Below, one piece after another: positions 24,428-33,978 of a stretch of 64,000 bases of DNA. The notes below the pieces were generated by a model, which worked only from the letters and a program-made list of their open reading frames with translations, was not told the DNA's origin and ran no database searches. The position numbers were made by a program, and so were the translations under genes. Position 1 is the first letter of the stretch, and every line of letters starts with the position of its first letter. This DNA is from an uncultured Clostridia bacterium (GTDB lineage Bacteria > Bacillota > Clostridia > Christensenellales > Borkfalkiaceae): assembly GCA_944341895.1 (NCBI GenBank), contig CALVMB010000005.1, forward strand, positions 1-64,000, given 5' to 3'.

Positions 24428-25234
24428 ATGCATCAATTTGTGAGCGAACTCATCGGCATGCCCCTGCTCACCCGCGGCGGGGAACGCATCGGCTATGTGA
24501 AAAACGTGCAGACGGACAAAAACCTGCGCCGCATCCGCAACCTCGAATGCGTGCGCGACGAGGACGAAGAAGAGTTCACCCTTTCGGCGGCCTGCATCGC
24601 AGAATGGGGCGCGGACGCACTCGTCGCCGCGCGGCGGAGCGCGGGCGCAAAGAACTGCCCGCCCGCGCCCTTCGGCATCGAAGTGTTTTCGCAGGAAGGG
24701 ACGCGGCTGGGCGCGGCGGACGATTTTGCGCTGGACGGGCTGCAGATCACGGGCATGGTGCTCACCGACAAGACTTTCTGCCCCGTGCGCGCCTTGCAGA
24801 GCGTGACGGACGTGGCGATCGTCGGCGGCGAACAGGACAGCGTGCGCCGCACACCGACGCGGAAACCGACCCGAAAAGAAGCCGACGCGCCGCGCGCGGA
24901 ACAGAGAACAGAAGCGGCGCGCGCTCTGCCCGAAGACTTTGCCGCGTCCCGCCCGCCTGCGGGCAGAGCGGACGAAGGGCAGGACGGCGCGGCGGGACCC
25001 GACGCATCCCCCGTCGGCGGGGACGGCGGCGGCGAAAACCGCGGCGCGGCGGGCGGACGCAAGCGGGCGGGCAGCAACCTGCTCACGGGGAAGGTCCTGC
25101 CCGAAGACCTGACCGACGCGCGCGGGACGGTACTGGCGGCGCGCGGCTGCGTGGTGGACGCGGCCGTCATCCGCCGCGCCCTGCGGCACGACAAACTGTT
25201 CGCGCTCACGCTGCTTTGCACGCGCGGCAACTGA
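24428..25234 (+). CDS. PRC-barrel domain protein with long disordered linker
   Basis: A 268-aa soluble protein. The N-terminal 130 residues form a PRC-barrel-like part (SELIGMPLLTRGGERIGYVKNV, later KTFCPVRALQSVTDVAIVGG). A linker of about 85 residues rich in Arg/Ala/Gly/Pro/Asp follows, then a C-terminal segment of about 55 residues (LLTGKVLPEDLTDARGTVL...AVIRRALRHDKLFALTL). YlmC/YmxH-type PRC-barrel proteins are sporulation-associated in Bacillus, but identity with that group is not certain. GAGGAG precedes the ATG. It is monocistronic, divergent from the GNAT gene. Confidence 0.75.
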   Translation: MHQFVSELIGMPLLTRGGERIGYVKNVQTDKNLRRIRNLECVRDEDEEEFTLSAACIAEWGADALVAARRSAGAKNCPPAPFGIEVFSQEGTRLGAADDFALDGLQITGMVLTDKTFCPVRALQSVTDVAIVGGEQDSVRRTPTRKPTRKEADAPRAEQRTEAARALPEDFAASRPPAGRADEGQDGAAGPDASPVGGDGGGENRGAAGGRKRAGSNLLTGKVLPEDLTDARGTVLAARGCVVDAAVIRRALRHDKLFALTLLCTRGN

Positions 25235-25244
25235 ACAGGAAGCG

Positions 25245-25276
25245 AAAAAAGCGCGCCCGATCGGGCGCGCTTTTTT
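25245..25276. terminator. Bidirectional terminator
   Basis: A6-GCGCGCCCGA followed directly by its complement and T6. It serves the PRC-barrel gene and the convergent gene ending at 25364. Confidence 0.93.
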
Positions 25277-25363
25277 GCCGTGCGGGCCGCTTCCCGCGCC
25301 CGCCGCGGCATTCTTTGCCCCGCGGCGGGCGGCGGTTGCCGTTTGGTCTGCACGCAGGCGCGT

Positions 25364-26032
25364 TCAGCGGTCATAGCGGGCGAGCATTTTCAGAAGCGAC
25401 GCCATGATGTCGTTGAGCGCGTCCGCCTCGGCGGCCGTCAGCGAGCCCTTATCGCCGTAGACGGAGAGCAGTTCACCCGTCTTTTCCGTTTCCAGCCGAT
25501 CCCCCGCCCCCAGCGGCATCGCGCGCAGGCGTTCGAGCAGGGTGCGCGCGGGACCGAGGCGAACGTCCCTGTCCACCAGCACGCGCTCCTCCTCTTCCCC
25601 GAAACAGCACACTTTGGCGGGGCGCGATTCGGGCGGAGCGTCTTTCCGCGCGGCAGGCAGGCTTTGCGGACCAAGAACCTCCTCTTCTTCCGCGGGGTCG
25701 AAGCGCTTTTTTTTGCGCACGCGCGCGCGCATGGGACACGCGAGCGGCAGGTTCAGAAGCAGGTACAGCGCCTTGCCCGCCAGCGCATATGCGGCGAGAG
25801 GCAGAACGTCCCTTTCCCCTGCCAGCGCGAGCGCCGCAAAGAGCAGGATGCAGACATCGGAAACGGCCGCGAACCAACGGAATGCGGGGCGGGAACGCAG
25901 GCAGAGGCGCACGGCGAGCAGGACGAGAAAGAGCGCGGCGGGCGCCGCGAGCGGGAGAAAACAAAAGCCGCCCGCCCGTTCGCCCGCCGTGCGGGCAAAG
26001 GAAACGACGGCTTCAAAAAAGGACGAGAGCAC
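25364..26032 (-). CDS. Hypothetical membrane protein
   Basis: A 222-aa protein. Three hydrophobic helices lie in the first 100 residues (GFCFLPLAAPAALFLVLLA, VSDVCILLFAALALA, LAAYALAGKALYLLLNLPLA). A basic/acidic cytoplasmic region follows (RKKKRFDPAEEEEV), then a C-terminal helical part ending DALNDIMASLLKMLARYDR. I recognise no family. The start is GTG 26032 after GGAGGT. It lies 54 bp downstream of addA on the same strand and may belong to that operon. Confidence 0.72.
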   Translation of the reverse strand: MLSSFFEAVVSFARTAGERAGGFCFLPLAAPAALFLVLLAVRLCLRSRPAFRWFAAVSDVCILLFAALALAGERDVLPLAAYALAGKALYLLLNLPLACPMRARVRKKKRFDPAEEEEVLGPQSLPAARKDAPPESRPAKVCCFGEEEERVLVDRDVRLGPARTLLERLRAMPLGAGDRLETEKTGELLSVYGDKGSLTAAEADALNDIMASLLKMLARYDR

Positions 26033-26086
26033 GGGATACCTCCACGGCAGAACTTTCGTCCATTATACCCCGTGCGGGGCTGTTTT

Positions 26087-29000
26087 TTACGGGGATGTTC
26101 CCGCTTTTTTTGTCGGATCGGGGAAAATATGCTCGGTTATCGGCACTTCGACCTGTTCGCCGCGCAGGATGTTGACGAGCACCGCGCGCACCGCATGCAC
26201 GCCGAGCAGTTTCGCCGCCGCCGCGGCATACAGACGCACCTGCGGCGCGTACGTTTCCAGCAGATACTGCGTTCCGTGCGCCGAATATTTGTAATCGACG
26301 ACGACGCACTCCTCCCCGCGGCGGGCGAGCAGGTCGATCACCCCCTGCACCAGCACGGGATCGTCCGCGTCCGCGGCGTACAGTTCGCGGGCGGGCACCG
26401 AGGTGAGAAAAGCGCATTCGCGGCGCAACTCCCAGCCGCGCAGGGAAGCGAACACGGGCATTTCGAGGATGGACCGCATCTGCTCCGCGCGCAACTGCGT
26501 GAACCCTTCGGCGCGCAGGGCCTCTTCCAGCCGCGCCGCCTCCTGCGCGGGCGGCGCAAAGAAGTCCGCGCGTTCCAGGAAGGCATGGTACGCCGTGCCC
26601 GTTTCGGCATCCGCTTCGCCCAACGGCGCCTCCTCTTCCTCCGCGCTCCACGCCGAACCTGCCGCGTCCCGCGCGCGGAGCAATGCCGTGGGCGAGGTCT
26701 TGACGGGCAGGCGCAGGCTCGCCGCGAAGGGATATGCCTGCCGATACCGCGCGGCGACGGCGCGGCGGGCTTCCTCGTCCGCCGCAAAGGACAGAACGCG
26801 CGTTGCGGGGGCGGAAACTTCGCCGCCGAACAGGGGCTCGATGCGATCCTCGAAGCGGTCGAGGTCGATAAAATCGGCAAAGCATTTGGCCGCGGCGACG
26901 CGGTCGGGCGAAAAGGAAGTCCGCTTGGTGAATACCATCCACAGTTCGCGTTCGGCACGGGTGAGCGCGACGTACAGAAGGCGCATCTCGTCCTCGGCGC
27001 GGCGGCGCAGAATGCGGTTTCGGAGCGCGCCGCGCAGGACGGTTTCGGACGCGACAAAGTTTTCGGGGTCGTACGCGGGGAAGGCGAACGCCCATTCGTC
27101 GTCGTACAGCACCCCCGAAAGGTCGTCGCTGTTGAAGGGCGCGTTCATGCCCGCGACGATGACGACGGGAAATTCCAGCCCCTTGGAGGCGTGCATGGTC
27201 ATCACGCGCACGGCGTCCTCGCCGCCGCGTTCGCTGCTGCCGATGAAATTCCCGCCCGTTTTCAGTGCCTGCAAAAAGGCGGAAAGGTCGAGTTCGCCGC
27301 ATTCGGCGATCAGCCGCCGCACCCGCCGCACCCGCTCGGCGCCCGCGGGCAGGGCAAGCAGGTCCGCCTCCATGCCCGTTTCGGAAAGGATGCGGGTGAG
27401 CAGTTCCGCCGCGCCGCAAACGTTGGCGCGCAGCCGCCAGCCCTCGCACCGCGCGAAGAAGGCGCGCAGTTTCTGCGCCGTATCGTCCGCTTTTTGCCGC
27501 ACGTACAGTTCGCAGGCGGACGAAAAACTTTCCTTGCCCCCCGCGAGCAGGCGGATGTTCGCCAATTCCTCGTCCGTCAGCCTGCCCGCCGCGCTTTTGA
27601 GCGCGGACGCGAGCGGGATATCCTGCGAAGAATTGTCGAGATAGCGCAGGATGTCGAGCAGCGTCTTGACTTCGGGATAATCGCAGACGTTGATCTCCGC
27701 CTGCGCCGCCACGGGGATGCCGCGGCGGACAAGTTCGGCGACGATGCGCCCCGCCTTGCCCTGCTTGTTGCGGGTGAGCACGACGATGTCGCCGTAGCCG
27801 TACTTGCCATCGGCGACGCACTGCCCGACGACGGAGGCGATCGCCGCGCCCTCGGCGTATTCCTCGTCCGGCGAAGGTTCGAGGTGTTCCGCCACCGAAT
27901 ACACGCCGCGCTCTTCCCGCACCGCCTTTTCGGCGGGGGGAACGAGCACCACGTGCGCCGCGCCGCGCGGCGCGGCGGGGTTGCCGGGCGTCATCACCGA
28001 CGTACCCGCATAGTCCACCGAACCCGTTTCCGACGTCATGACCGCGGAAAAGATGTCGTTCACCGCGTCCAGCACCGCGCCGCCGCTGCGGAAATTGCCG
28101 TTGAGGGTGAGCGCCCTGCCGAGCGGCTGCAATTTGCCGAATTTATCCGCAAAGAACGCCGCACTGCACCCGCGGAACCCATAAATGGACTGCTTGGCGT
28201 CCCCGACCATGAACACGTTTTCGCCCGCGACGAGGGCGAGGATGCGCTCCTGCACAGGGTTGACGTCCTGGTATTCGTCCACGAACACGTGCGTGTACCG
28301 CCCCGCGACTTCGGCGCGCACCGAAGGTTTTTCCAGCAGGGCGAGGCACTTGCGTTCGAGGTCGTTGAAATCCAGCGCGTTCGCGCGGCGCTTCAGGGAA
28401 GAATAGACCTCGTCGAACACGGAAAGCAGTTCGCACATCGCCGCCGCGGGCTTGCCCGAACGCAGAAAGAGCGAAAACTCCGCTTCGCGCTCCCCCTGCC
28501 CGCCCATGCCCTTGCTCAGCGCGGCGAACTCCTCTTTGAGCGCGGCGACGCGCCCGTCGAAGGCGGGCGCCGCCGCGCCTTCCTTTTTCAGCAGCGCCGC
28601 CGAGGGCTTCCTGCCCGCGAGAGGCGGGACGGAAGCGGCGGCGAACACATCTTCCGCCGCCGCCACGGCGGCGGCATAGGCGGCGCGCTCGCGCAGGAAC
28701 GCGGCGTATTTTTCGGCGACGGCGGGCGAGAGGACGGTCTTTGCCTCCTCTTCCAGCGCGGCGCAGGTGCGTTCCAGCCGCGCGGCGCGTTCGCGCACGG
28801 GCGCAAACAGTTCGCGTTCGAGCGCTTCGAAACGTTCCCGGCAATAGAGGGCGGGCACGCCTTGCAGGACGGCTGTCGGCTCGCCGCGCACCACCGTGCG
28901 CGCGTACGCTTCCAGCAGCAGTTTTCGCAGGCGGTCGAATCCCCTGCCGCCCGCGTACAGGCGGCACAGCAGGGCGAACCCTTCCGACTTCTCTTCGAGC

Positions 29001-29443
29001 AGGCGGTCGAAGGTGAGGTCGACGGCGCGCAGGCGCAGTTTGGACGCCTCCGATTCGTCCGCGACGCGGAAATTGCCCGCGACGTCCGATTCGTAAAAAT
29101 AGCGGCGGATGACGTTGGTGCAGAACGCGTGCACCGTGCAGATGTCCGCGGTGGCGACTTCGCCCAACTGCACTTTGAGCCGCGCGCGCGCCGCGGCATC
29201 CGTTTCGGCGTTGATGCGCTCGACGAGCGCGGCGCGCAGGCGCTCCTTCATCTCGCCCGCGGCGAGGTTGGTGAAGGTGACGGCGAGCACGGAGGACGTT
29301 TCCGCTTCGCCGCGCAGGATGAGCGCGATGATCTTTTCGATCATCACAAAGGTCTTGCCGCTCCCCGCGGACGCGGAGACGAGCACTTCGCCCGCCGCAT
29401 CGATAGCGGCGCGCTGTTCGGGTGTGGGGTCGCGTCTGCTCAT
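26087..29443 (-). CDS. addA: ATP-dependent helicase/nuclease subunit A
   Basis: AddA (1,118 aa) is the UvrD/RecB-like helicase-nuclease subunit that, with AddB, resects double-strand breaks for RecA loading. Walker A ASAGSGKT is at 24-31; helicase motifs include VFVDEYQDVNPVQE and VMTMHASKGLEFPVVIV. The C-terminal RecB-type nuclease motif GEECVVVDYKYS is present. ATG 29443 overlaps the addB stop by 4 nt (ATGA). Confidence 0.97.
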   Translation of the reverse strand: MSRRDPTPEQRAAIDAAGEVLVSASAGSGKTFVMIEKIIALILRGEAETSSVLAVTFTNLAAGEMKERLRAALVERINAETDAAARARLKVQLGEVATADICTVHAFCTNVIRRYFYESDVAGNFRVADESEASKLRLRAVDLTFDRLLEEKSEGFALLCRLYAGGRGFDRLRKLLLEAYARTVVRGEPTAVLQGVPALYCRERFEALERELFAPVRERAARLERTCAALEEEAKTVLSPAVAEKYAAFLRERAAYAAAVAAAEDVFAAASVPPLAGRKPSAALLKKEGAAAPAFDGRVAALKEEFAALSKGMGGQGEREAEFSLFLRSGKPAAAMCELLSVFDEVYSSLKRRANALDFNDLERKCLALLEKPSVRAEVAGRYTHVFVDEYQDVNPVQERILALVAGENVFMVGDAKQSIYGFRGCSAAFFADKFGKLQPLGRALTLNGNFRSGGAVLDAVNDIFSAVMTSETGSVDYAGTSVMTPGNPAAPRGAAHVVLVPPAEKAVREERGVYSVAEHLEPSPDEEYAEGAAIASVVGQCVADGKYGYGDIVVLTRNKQGKAGRIVAELVRRGIPVAAQAEINVCDYPEVKTLLDILRYLDNSSQDIPLASALKSAAGRLTDEELANIRLLAGGKESFSSACELYVRQKADDTAQKLRAFFARCEGWRLRANVCGAAELLTRILSETGMEADLLALPAGAERVRRVRRLIAECGELDLSAFLQALKTGGNFIGSSERGGEDAVRVMTMHASKGLEFPVVIVAGMNAPFNSDDLSGVLYDDEWAFAFPAYDPENFVASETVLRGALRNRILRRRAEDEMRLLYVALTRAERELWMVFTKRTSFSPDRVAAAKCFADFIDLDRFEDRIEPLFGGEVSAPATRVLSFAADEEARRAVAARYRQAYPFAASLRLPVKTSPTALLRARDAAGSAWSAEEEEAPLGEADAETGTAYHAFLERADFFAPPAQEAARLEEALRAEGFTQLRAEQMRSILEMPVFASLRGWELRRECAFLTSVPARELYAADADDPVLVQGVIDLLARRGEECVVVDYKYSAHGTQYLLETYAPQVRLYAAAAAKLLGVHAVRAVLVNILRGEQVEVPITEHIFPDPTKKAGTSP

Positions 29444-32400
29444 ATCTCGCCTTTCTCCCTGCGCACGATGCGCACGATCTCTTCGGGGGTGACGCCGTCC
29501 GCCGAACGGGTGCCCGCGCTCGCGTCGTACCCGCACACGCCCCCGTACGGACAATAGGTGCACGCGCCCTCGTACGGGGCGGGCGCGATGCAGCCCTGCG
29601 CCGTTTCGCGGGCGCATGCCTGCGCCGAGAGCACCGCGTATTCGAGGAACGCGCCGAAGTCCTCCCCCGCCAGCCCCTTGGCGAACCTGCCGCCGCAGTA
29701 GGCATCGATGTAGCGGCTCTTTTCGCCGTCCGCCACCGTCTTGTCGTTCATGCGCACGACCGCCTCGTCGCGCACGGTGAACCCCTGCATGCGGAAGGGC
29801 TGTTCGTCCGCTTTGTGAAATTCCACCTTGGCGGGGAAATAATAGGCGCCCGCCGCCCGCCTGCCCTGTGCGGCGGCGTACAGATACAGCGGAAGTTGCA
29901 GTTTGCGCCCCGTGTAGTACGCCGCGGCGCTCACGTCGAAATGCCCCGTCTTATAATCGACGACGCGCGCGTACTCCCCCGCGACGTCCACGCGGTCGAT
30001 CTTGCCCGCGAGGAAGAGATCGCGCCCTTCCCCGCGCAGGCGCACCCCGCCGATGGGCGAGGACGGATAGCCGAAGGTCTGCTCGGCGTAGGCGACCGAA
30101 AAATCCGAATCGCGGATCTGGCGGAACACGCCGCGGCAGATGAGCGAGGCGTCGCGCGCCAGCACGTCGGCGGAATAGGCGCCGCGCAACGTATCTTTGA
30201 GATAACTGTACGGCGCGACTTCCAGCAACTTGCGCGCCTGTTCTCCCGCAAACGCCGCGCACGCCTCTTCGTCGGTCAGGGAATCCAGCGCGCCTGCGAG
30301 CAGGCGGAGCAGTTCGTGCATGAAATCGCCCGTATCCACCGCGCGCACGCTCGTCTCCTCGCGCTCGCGCAAGAGCAGCCCGCGCTCGGCGAAATTGCGG
30401 TACGGGCAGTTGTAATACCCTTCCACGAGGGTGGGCGACAGCGTATTTTTGCCGCCGAGCAATACCTGCGCCGCGGCGGGCACGAACGCGGGCGGGCGGG
30501 CGGGCGCGTACAAAAGCGGCACGGGCGCGTCGCCGCGCTCGTCCAGCGCCGCCAGCACCCCCGCCATCGCCCCGAAATCCTTGGCGCCCCGCCGATAGGC
30601 GTCCGCGCGCACGAGCAGGGCGCGCACTGCGGGCTGTTTTTCGCACGTTTCAAAGGCGAGGTAGCGCAGATACGCCGCCGCGTCCGTGCGTTCCAGCCCC
30701 TCGACGCGGGCGCGGTCCAACACGGAAAGCGGCGCGCCCGCAGGGGTGCGGAAACAGGCGCGCACCGTATCGATGAGCGCGGAAGGCTTGCACTCCTCCT
30801 TGCCGCGCGAGAGCGGATACGAAAGGTACAGCCGCTCGGTAAACCCGCACAGCGCCAGCCCCACGTTTTCGCGCACGCGCGCGTTCACCTCGCGGATCTT
30901 GGGGCTGATCTCCACCTGCAGGGCGCGCAGGCGGTCGATGTCGCGGTCGGAGATGAGCGCGGTATCCGCGCCGCCCGCGGGCACGTCCGACGTCAGCCCC
31001 GCCGCGAACACCACGGGTACGGCGCATTTTTTGCTCTCCGCCAGATCGCCGACGAACACCGCGTCCAGATACTGCGGGATGAGCGAGATCTCGGCGGCGG
31101 ACAGGCTCTCCGAAAAGAGCGAGGCGAACTCCTCGGCGCGCATCTTGGTGCCGCCGAGCAGCGTTTCCGCCTCGTCCAGCACGCGCAGGACGGTTTCCAG
31201 CCCGCGCGAAAAATAACTGCTTTCGGCGCGCATGCCCGCCTCTTCGAGGGAAGCGGCGATCTCCTCCTGCACCCGCCCGCTCTCGAACAGGTCGAACAGG
31301 CGGCGCATGCCACGGCAAAAGCCCGCCCCCGTCATGGACGCGGACGCGCCCTCGAAGGCGGACAGGAAACGGGCGCGCAGCGACTCGCACACCAGCGGTT
31401 CCTCCGCCTCGTCGCGCACGGCGCGGCGCACGCCGCCGCGGTAGTTGGCATAGCGCAACAGGTAGTTGCGCAGGCGCTCGCGCGAGACGCGGTCGCCGCC
31501 GAAAAAAGGATTGGCGAGGAATGCGTCCGCATCGGCGGGTTCGAAGCCTTCCGCCAGCAGGGACAGCCACAAGAGCGCGAAACGCGCCAGCGGGTGCGCC
31601 GCGACGCTCTTTTTCACGTCCGCATAATACGGGACGGCGTATTCGGAAAAGATCTGTTCGAGGCGGACGGCATACCCCTTTACGTCGGGCAGAAAGAGCG
31701 CGATGTCCGAAAAGCGCCTGCCCGCAAACACCTCGCGGCGGATCATGGCGGCGATGTGGCAAAGTTCCTCGTCGGTATCCGCCGCCTCGTAGAGATACAC
31801 CGCGTCCGAAGGCAGAGGCACAGGGTATGCGGGATCGAACAGGCACTTGCGCAGTTGCTCCGCCGCGGGGCACAGCGCCGAAGGGAGCGCGACGCGCCCG
31901 CACTCCGCGCCCGCCGCACGGCAATATTTTTCAAAGGCGTCCGCCCCTTCGTTGGTGTACAGGTCCTCTTCCCCGCCCAAAAAGACGCCCGTCACCGAGC
32001 GCGCGCACCGCAGTGCCGCGGCGATGCCTTCCGCCGCCTGGCGGGTGAACGAGGAAAAGCCCGCAAAGACGACGTCCGCGCCGTCCAGCCCGCCCGCCGC
32101 GATGGCTTCGGGCAGGAGCGCGAGCACGCCGCTCTCATCCAGATAGCCGCGGGCGAGAAAATCGAGATAGCCGCGGTAGACGAGCGCGATGTCCCCCAGT
32201 TTTTTGGCGAGGAAAGGATCGGCGCCCGCGCGCGCGCCCTCGAGCATTTCGGGCGTGACGCAGGCGGCGCGCAGTTGCGCGATGGTCTCGTACAGGCGCG
32301 CGGCACAGCCCGCAGGATTTTTGCCGAAGCAGGTCAGTTCCGCCGCGTGTTCCGCCGCGACCGAGCCGACCACCATGACCGAGCCCTGTTTGGAAAGGGT

Positions 32401-32604
32401 CTTTTTGCCCTTTGCGCCGCCGAGAAAGCGCGCAAAGGTGGTGACGGACGCATCGAACACGGCGCCGCGGGCGCGCACGAGCGCGCTCTCCGCTTCCAGC
32501 GTGAGCCTGTCCTCGCAGAATATGACCGTCTTGTTTCCCTTTGCGCGGGCGCAGAACGCGACCAGTTCGGATATGCCCGGCGCGATGCAGATGGTAACGT
32601 GCAT
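29440..32604 (-). CDS. addB: ATP-dependent nuclease subunit B
   Basis: AddB (1,054 aa) recognises Chi-like sites and carries the second nuclease. The four Fe-S cysteines flank the nuclease domain: YYNCPYRNF near residue 731 and GACTYCPYGGVCG near 1013-1022. The nuclease motif YARVVDYKTGHFD is intact. The N-terminus (MHVTICIAPGISELVAFCA) lacks an obvious intact Walker A box (normally GxxxxGKS/T), so the ATPase site looks degenerate. Start 32604 follows GGGAG. It is upstream of addA, as in Bacillus. Confidence 0.95.
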   Translation of the reverse strand: MHVTICIAPGISELVAFCARAKGNKTVIFCEDRLTLEAESALVRARGAVFDASVTTFARFLGGAKGKKTLSKQGSVMVVGSVAAEHAAELTCFGKNPAGCAARLYETIAQLRAACVTPEMLEGARAGADPFLAKKLGDIALVYRGYLDFLARGYLDESGVLALLPEAIAAGGLDGADVVFAGFSSFTRQAAEGIAAALRCARSVTGVFLGGEEDLYTNEGADAFEKYCRAAGAECGRVALPSALCPAAEQLRKCLFDPAYPVPLPSDAVYLYEAADTDEELCHIAAMIRREVFAGRRFSDIALFLPDVKGYAVRLEQIFSEYAVPYYADVKKSVAAHPLARFALLWLSLLAEGFEPADADAFLANPFFGGDRVSRERLRNYLLRYANYRGGVRRAVRDEAEEPLVCESLRARFLSAFEGASASMTGAGFCRGMRRLFDLFESGRVQEEIAASLEEAGMRAESSYFSRGLETVLRVLDEAETLLGGTKMRAEEFASLFSESLSAAEISLIPQYLDAVFVGDLAESKKCAVPVVFAAGLTSDVPAGGADTALISDRDIDRLRALQVEISPKIREVNARVRENVGLALCGFTERLYLSYPLSRGKEECKPSALIDTVRACFRTPAGAPLSVLDRARVEGLERTDAAAYLRYLAFETCEKQPAVRALLVRADAYRRGAKDFGAMAGVLAALDERGDAPVPLLYAPARPPAFVPAAAQVLLGGKNTLSPTLVEGYYNCPYRNFAERGLLLREREETSVRAVDTGDFMHELLRLLAGALDSLTDEEACAAFAGEQARKLLEVAPYSYLKDTLRGAYSADVLARDASLICRGVFRQIRDSDFSVAYAEQTFGYPSSPIGGVRLRGEGRDLFLAGKIDRVDVAGEYARVVDYKTGHFDVSAAAYYTGRKLQLPLYLYAAAQGRRAAGAYYFPAKVEFHKADEQPFRMQGFTVRDEAVVRMNDKTVADGEKSRYIDAYCGGRFAKGLAGEDFGAFLEYAVLSAQACARETAQGCIAPAPYEGACTYCPYGGVCGYDASAGTRSADGVTPEEIVRIVRREKGEI

Positions 32605-32638
32605 GGTAAACTCCCCGTGGACGGATGTCCCGAAGAGC

Positions 32639-32667
32639 ATTATAGCACATTTCATCAAAAAATTAAA
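32639..32667 (-). promoter_or_regulatory. Promoter of addBA
   Basis: TTTAAT (32667-32662), 17-bp spacer, TGC-extended TATAAT (32644-32639). Confidence 0.7.
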
Positions 32668-32686
32668 GATTTTGCGCGATTTTTGT

Positions 32687-32716
32687 TTTACCATTTGCGC
32701 GCCTTTGTGGTATACT
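32687..32716 (+). promoter_or_regulatory. Promoter of the lipoprotein gene at 32762
   Basis: TTTACC (32687-32692), 18-bp spacer, TATACT (32711-32716), divergent from the addBA promoter. Confidence 0.65.
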
Positions 32717-32761
32717 TGTACGAGCAGTATGATTGCAAAATCAGAAAAACGGAGCATTTGC

Positions 32762-33826
32762 ATGAAAAAGAGATTGGCAGTGTGCGCGCTCGCCGCGGCG
32801 GCGCTGGTGTTGTTTTCTGCCTGTTCGGTCAAATCCGAGACCACCTTTTCCCCGAACTGGCAAAAAACTTCGCTGACCGAATTCAACGAGGAATACAAAG
32901 AACAACTCACCTACGCGCTTTCCTTCGACAACGAAAACGACGAAGGCGAACTCGGCATGCGCGTGGAACTGGACAGCGAAAACAGTTCGTATACCGTGAC
33001 GCTGGAAGCGGTGGGCACCACCACCATCGGCGAAGTGACCTACCACAGCCTGTACCGCATGACGAGCAAACTGACCATCGCGGCGCGCTTTATCTACACG
33101 GACGAGGACGGGCAGGAGCGCGAAGTGGCGGCGTTCGGCGGCGAATACGGCGACGCGGACACCATCGAAACGGAGATCTGGTTCCATTCCGTCGACTCCC
33201 GTTACGACCCGCACAACCTCGAACCCATCCTGAGCACGCGCAAAGTGAACACGCACACCCCCGTTTCGATGGGCAGCAAAGTGAACTGGTACAACTATAC
33301 CTCCACCGTCGCGTACGACGCCGCCTGCGACAGCGCGGTAGTCACCCTCACGGACGGCTGGGGCGACCTCTCCGACGAGGAGCGCAACGTCTCCGAAGAC
33401 ATCTATAAGCCCTCGTACAGCAACGAACTCACACTGGAAAAATTGCAGAAAAAGTACAGCGTTTTCGACAACGCGCAACTGTATTTCCTCGGCCGCGGGC
33501 TGACGTTTACGACGGAGACCGTCAAGACGGTGAACGTCGTGAGCGAGGCGGGCGCCTCCGCCGTGAGCATTTCCTGCGCGGCGCTGGAAGCGCGCAATGC
33601 GGCGTTCTACCTCGACGACATGGCGGTGAACCAATCCGTCGACACGGCAAAAGTGACCTTTTCCCTTTCGGGCACCTACCGCGGCACGGCGCAGACCGTT
33701 TACTACGCGCAGAAAACGGAAGGCTCCTCCAACACCTTTTACAACCTGCCCCTGCGCATCGAGGAACCCTTTGAATACGGAATCGGCACCATGGTGTATT
33801 CGCTCGCTTCGGCATATCACGGCTGA
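32762..33826 (+). CDS. Hypothetical lipoprotein
   Basis: A 354-aa exported protein. The signal peptide MKKRLAVCALAAAALVLFSA ends in a lipobox with Cys21, so it is probably lipid-anchored on the cell surface. The rest is Thr/Ser/Glu-rich and predicted largely beta-strand. I recognise no catalytic motif or family. GGAGC precedes the ATG. It is monocistronic, with a strong hairpin after it. Confidence 0.82.
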   Translation: MKKRLAVCALAAAALVLFSACSVKSETTFSPNWQKTSLTEFNEEYKEQLTYALSFDNENDEGELGMRVELDSENSSYTVTLEAVGTTTIGEVTYHSLYRMTSKLTIAARFIYTDEDGQEREVAAFGGEYGDADTIETEIWFHSVDSRYDPHNLEPILSTRKVNTHTPVSMGSKVNWYNYTSTVAYDAACDSAVVTLTDGWGDLSDEERNVSEDIYKPSYSNELTLEKLQKKYSVFDNAQLYFLGRGLTFTTETVKTVNVVSEAGASAVSISCAALEARNAAFYLDDMAVNQSVDTAKVTFSLSGTYRGTAQTVYYAQKTEGSSNTFYNLPLRIEEPFEYGIGTMVYSLASAYHG

Positions 33827-33840
33827 GACCGCAGCCGAAA

Positions 33841-33878
33841 AAACAACAAAGCCCTGCCGCACGGCAGGGCTTTGTTGT
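33841..33878. terminator. Terminator after the lipoprotein gene
   Basis: Eighteen-bp stem (33841-33858 with 33861-33878) containing GCCCTGCCG; the right arm ends TTTGTTGTT. It can act in both directions. Confidence 0.85.
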
Positions 33879-33935
33879 TGTGCGCGGACGTCGCCGCGGG
33901 CGGGCGCATGCCCATAGCAAGGGCAGACCCGCAAC

Positions 33936-33960
33936 AAAGGGGCAGCCGTACGGCTGCCCC
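33936..33960 (-). terminator. Terminator after the 559-aa lipoprotein gene
   Basis: GGGGCAGCCG-TA-CGGCTGCCCC followed on the minus strand by TTTGTTGC. It lies 19 bases past the stop. Confidence 0.75.
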
Positions 33961-33978
33961 CGCTTGCGTTGTTACCTA

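Noticed and set aside
25280..29557. A 1,425-codon open frame on the plus strand
   Set aside because: It is an antisense shadow of addA caused by high GC in the third codon position; the protein is His/Arg-rich with no recognisable domain, while the opposite strand carries intact helicase and nuclease motifs.
29422..33408. A 1,328-codon open frame on the plus strand
   Set aside because: Antisense of addB, same reasoning.
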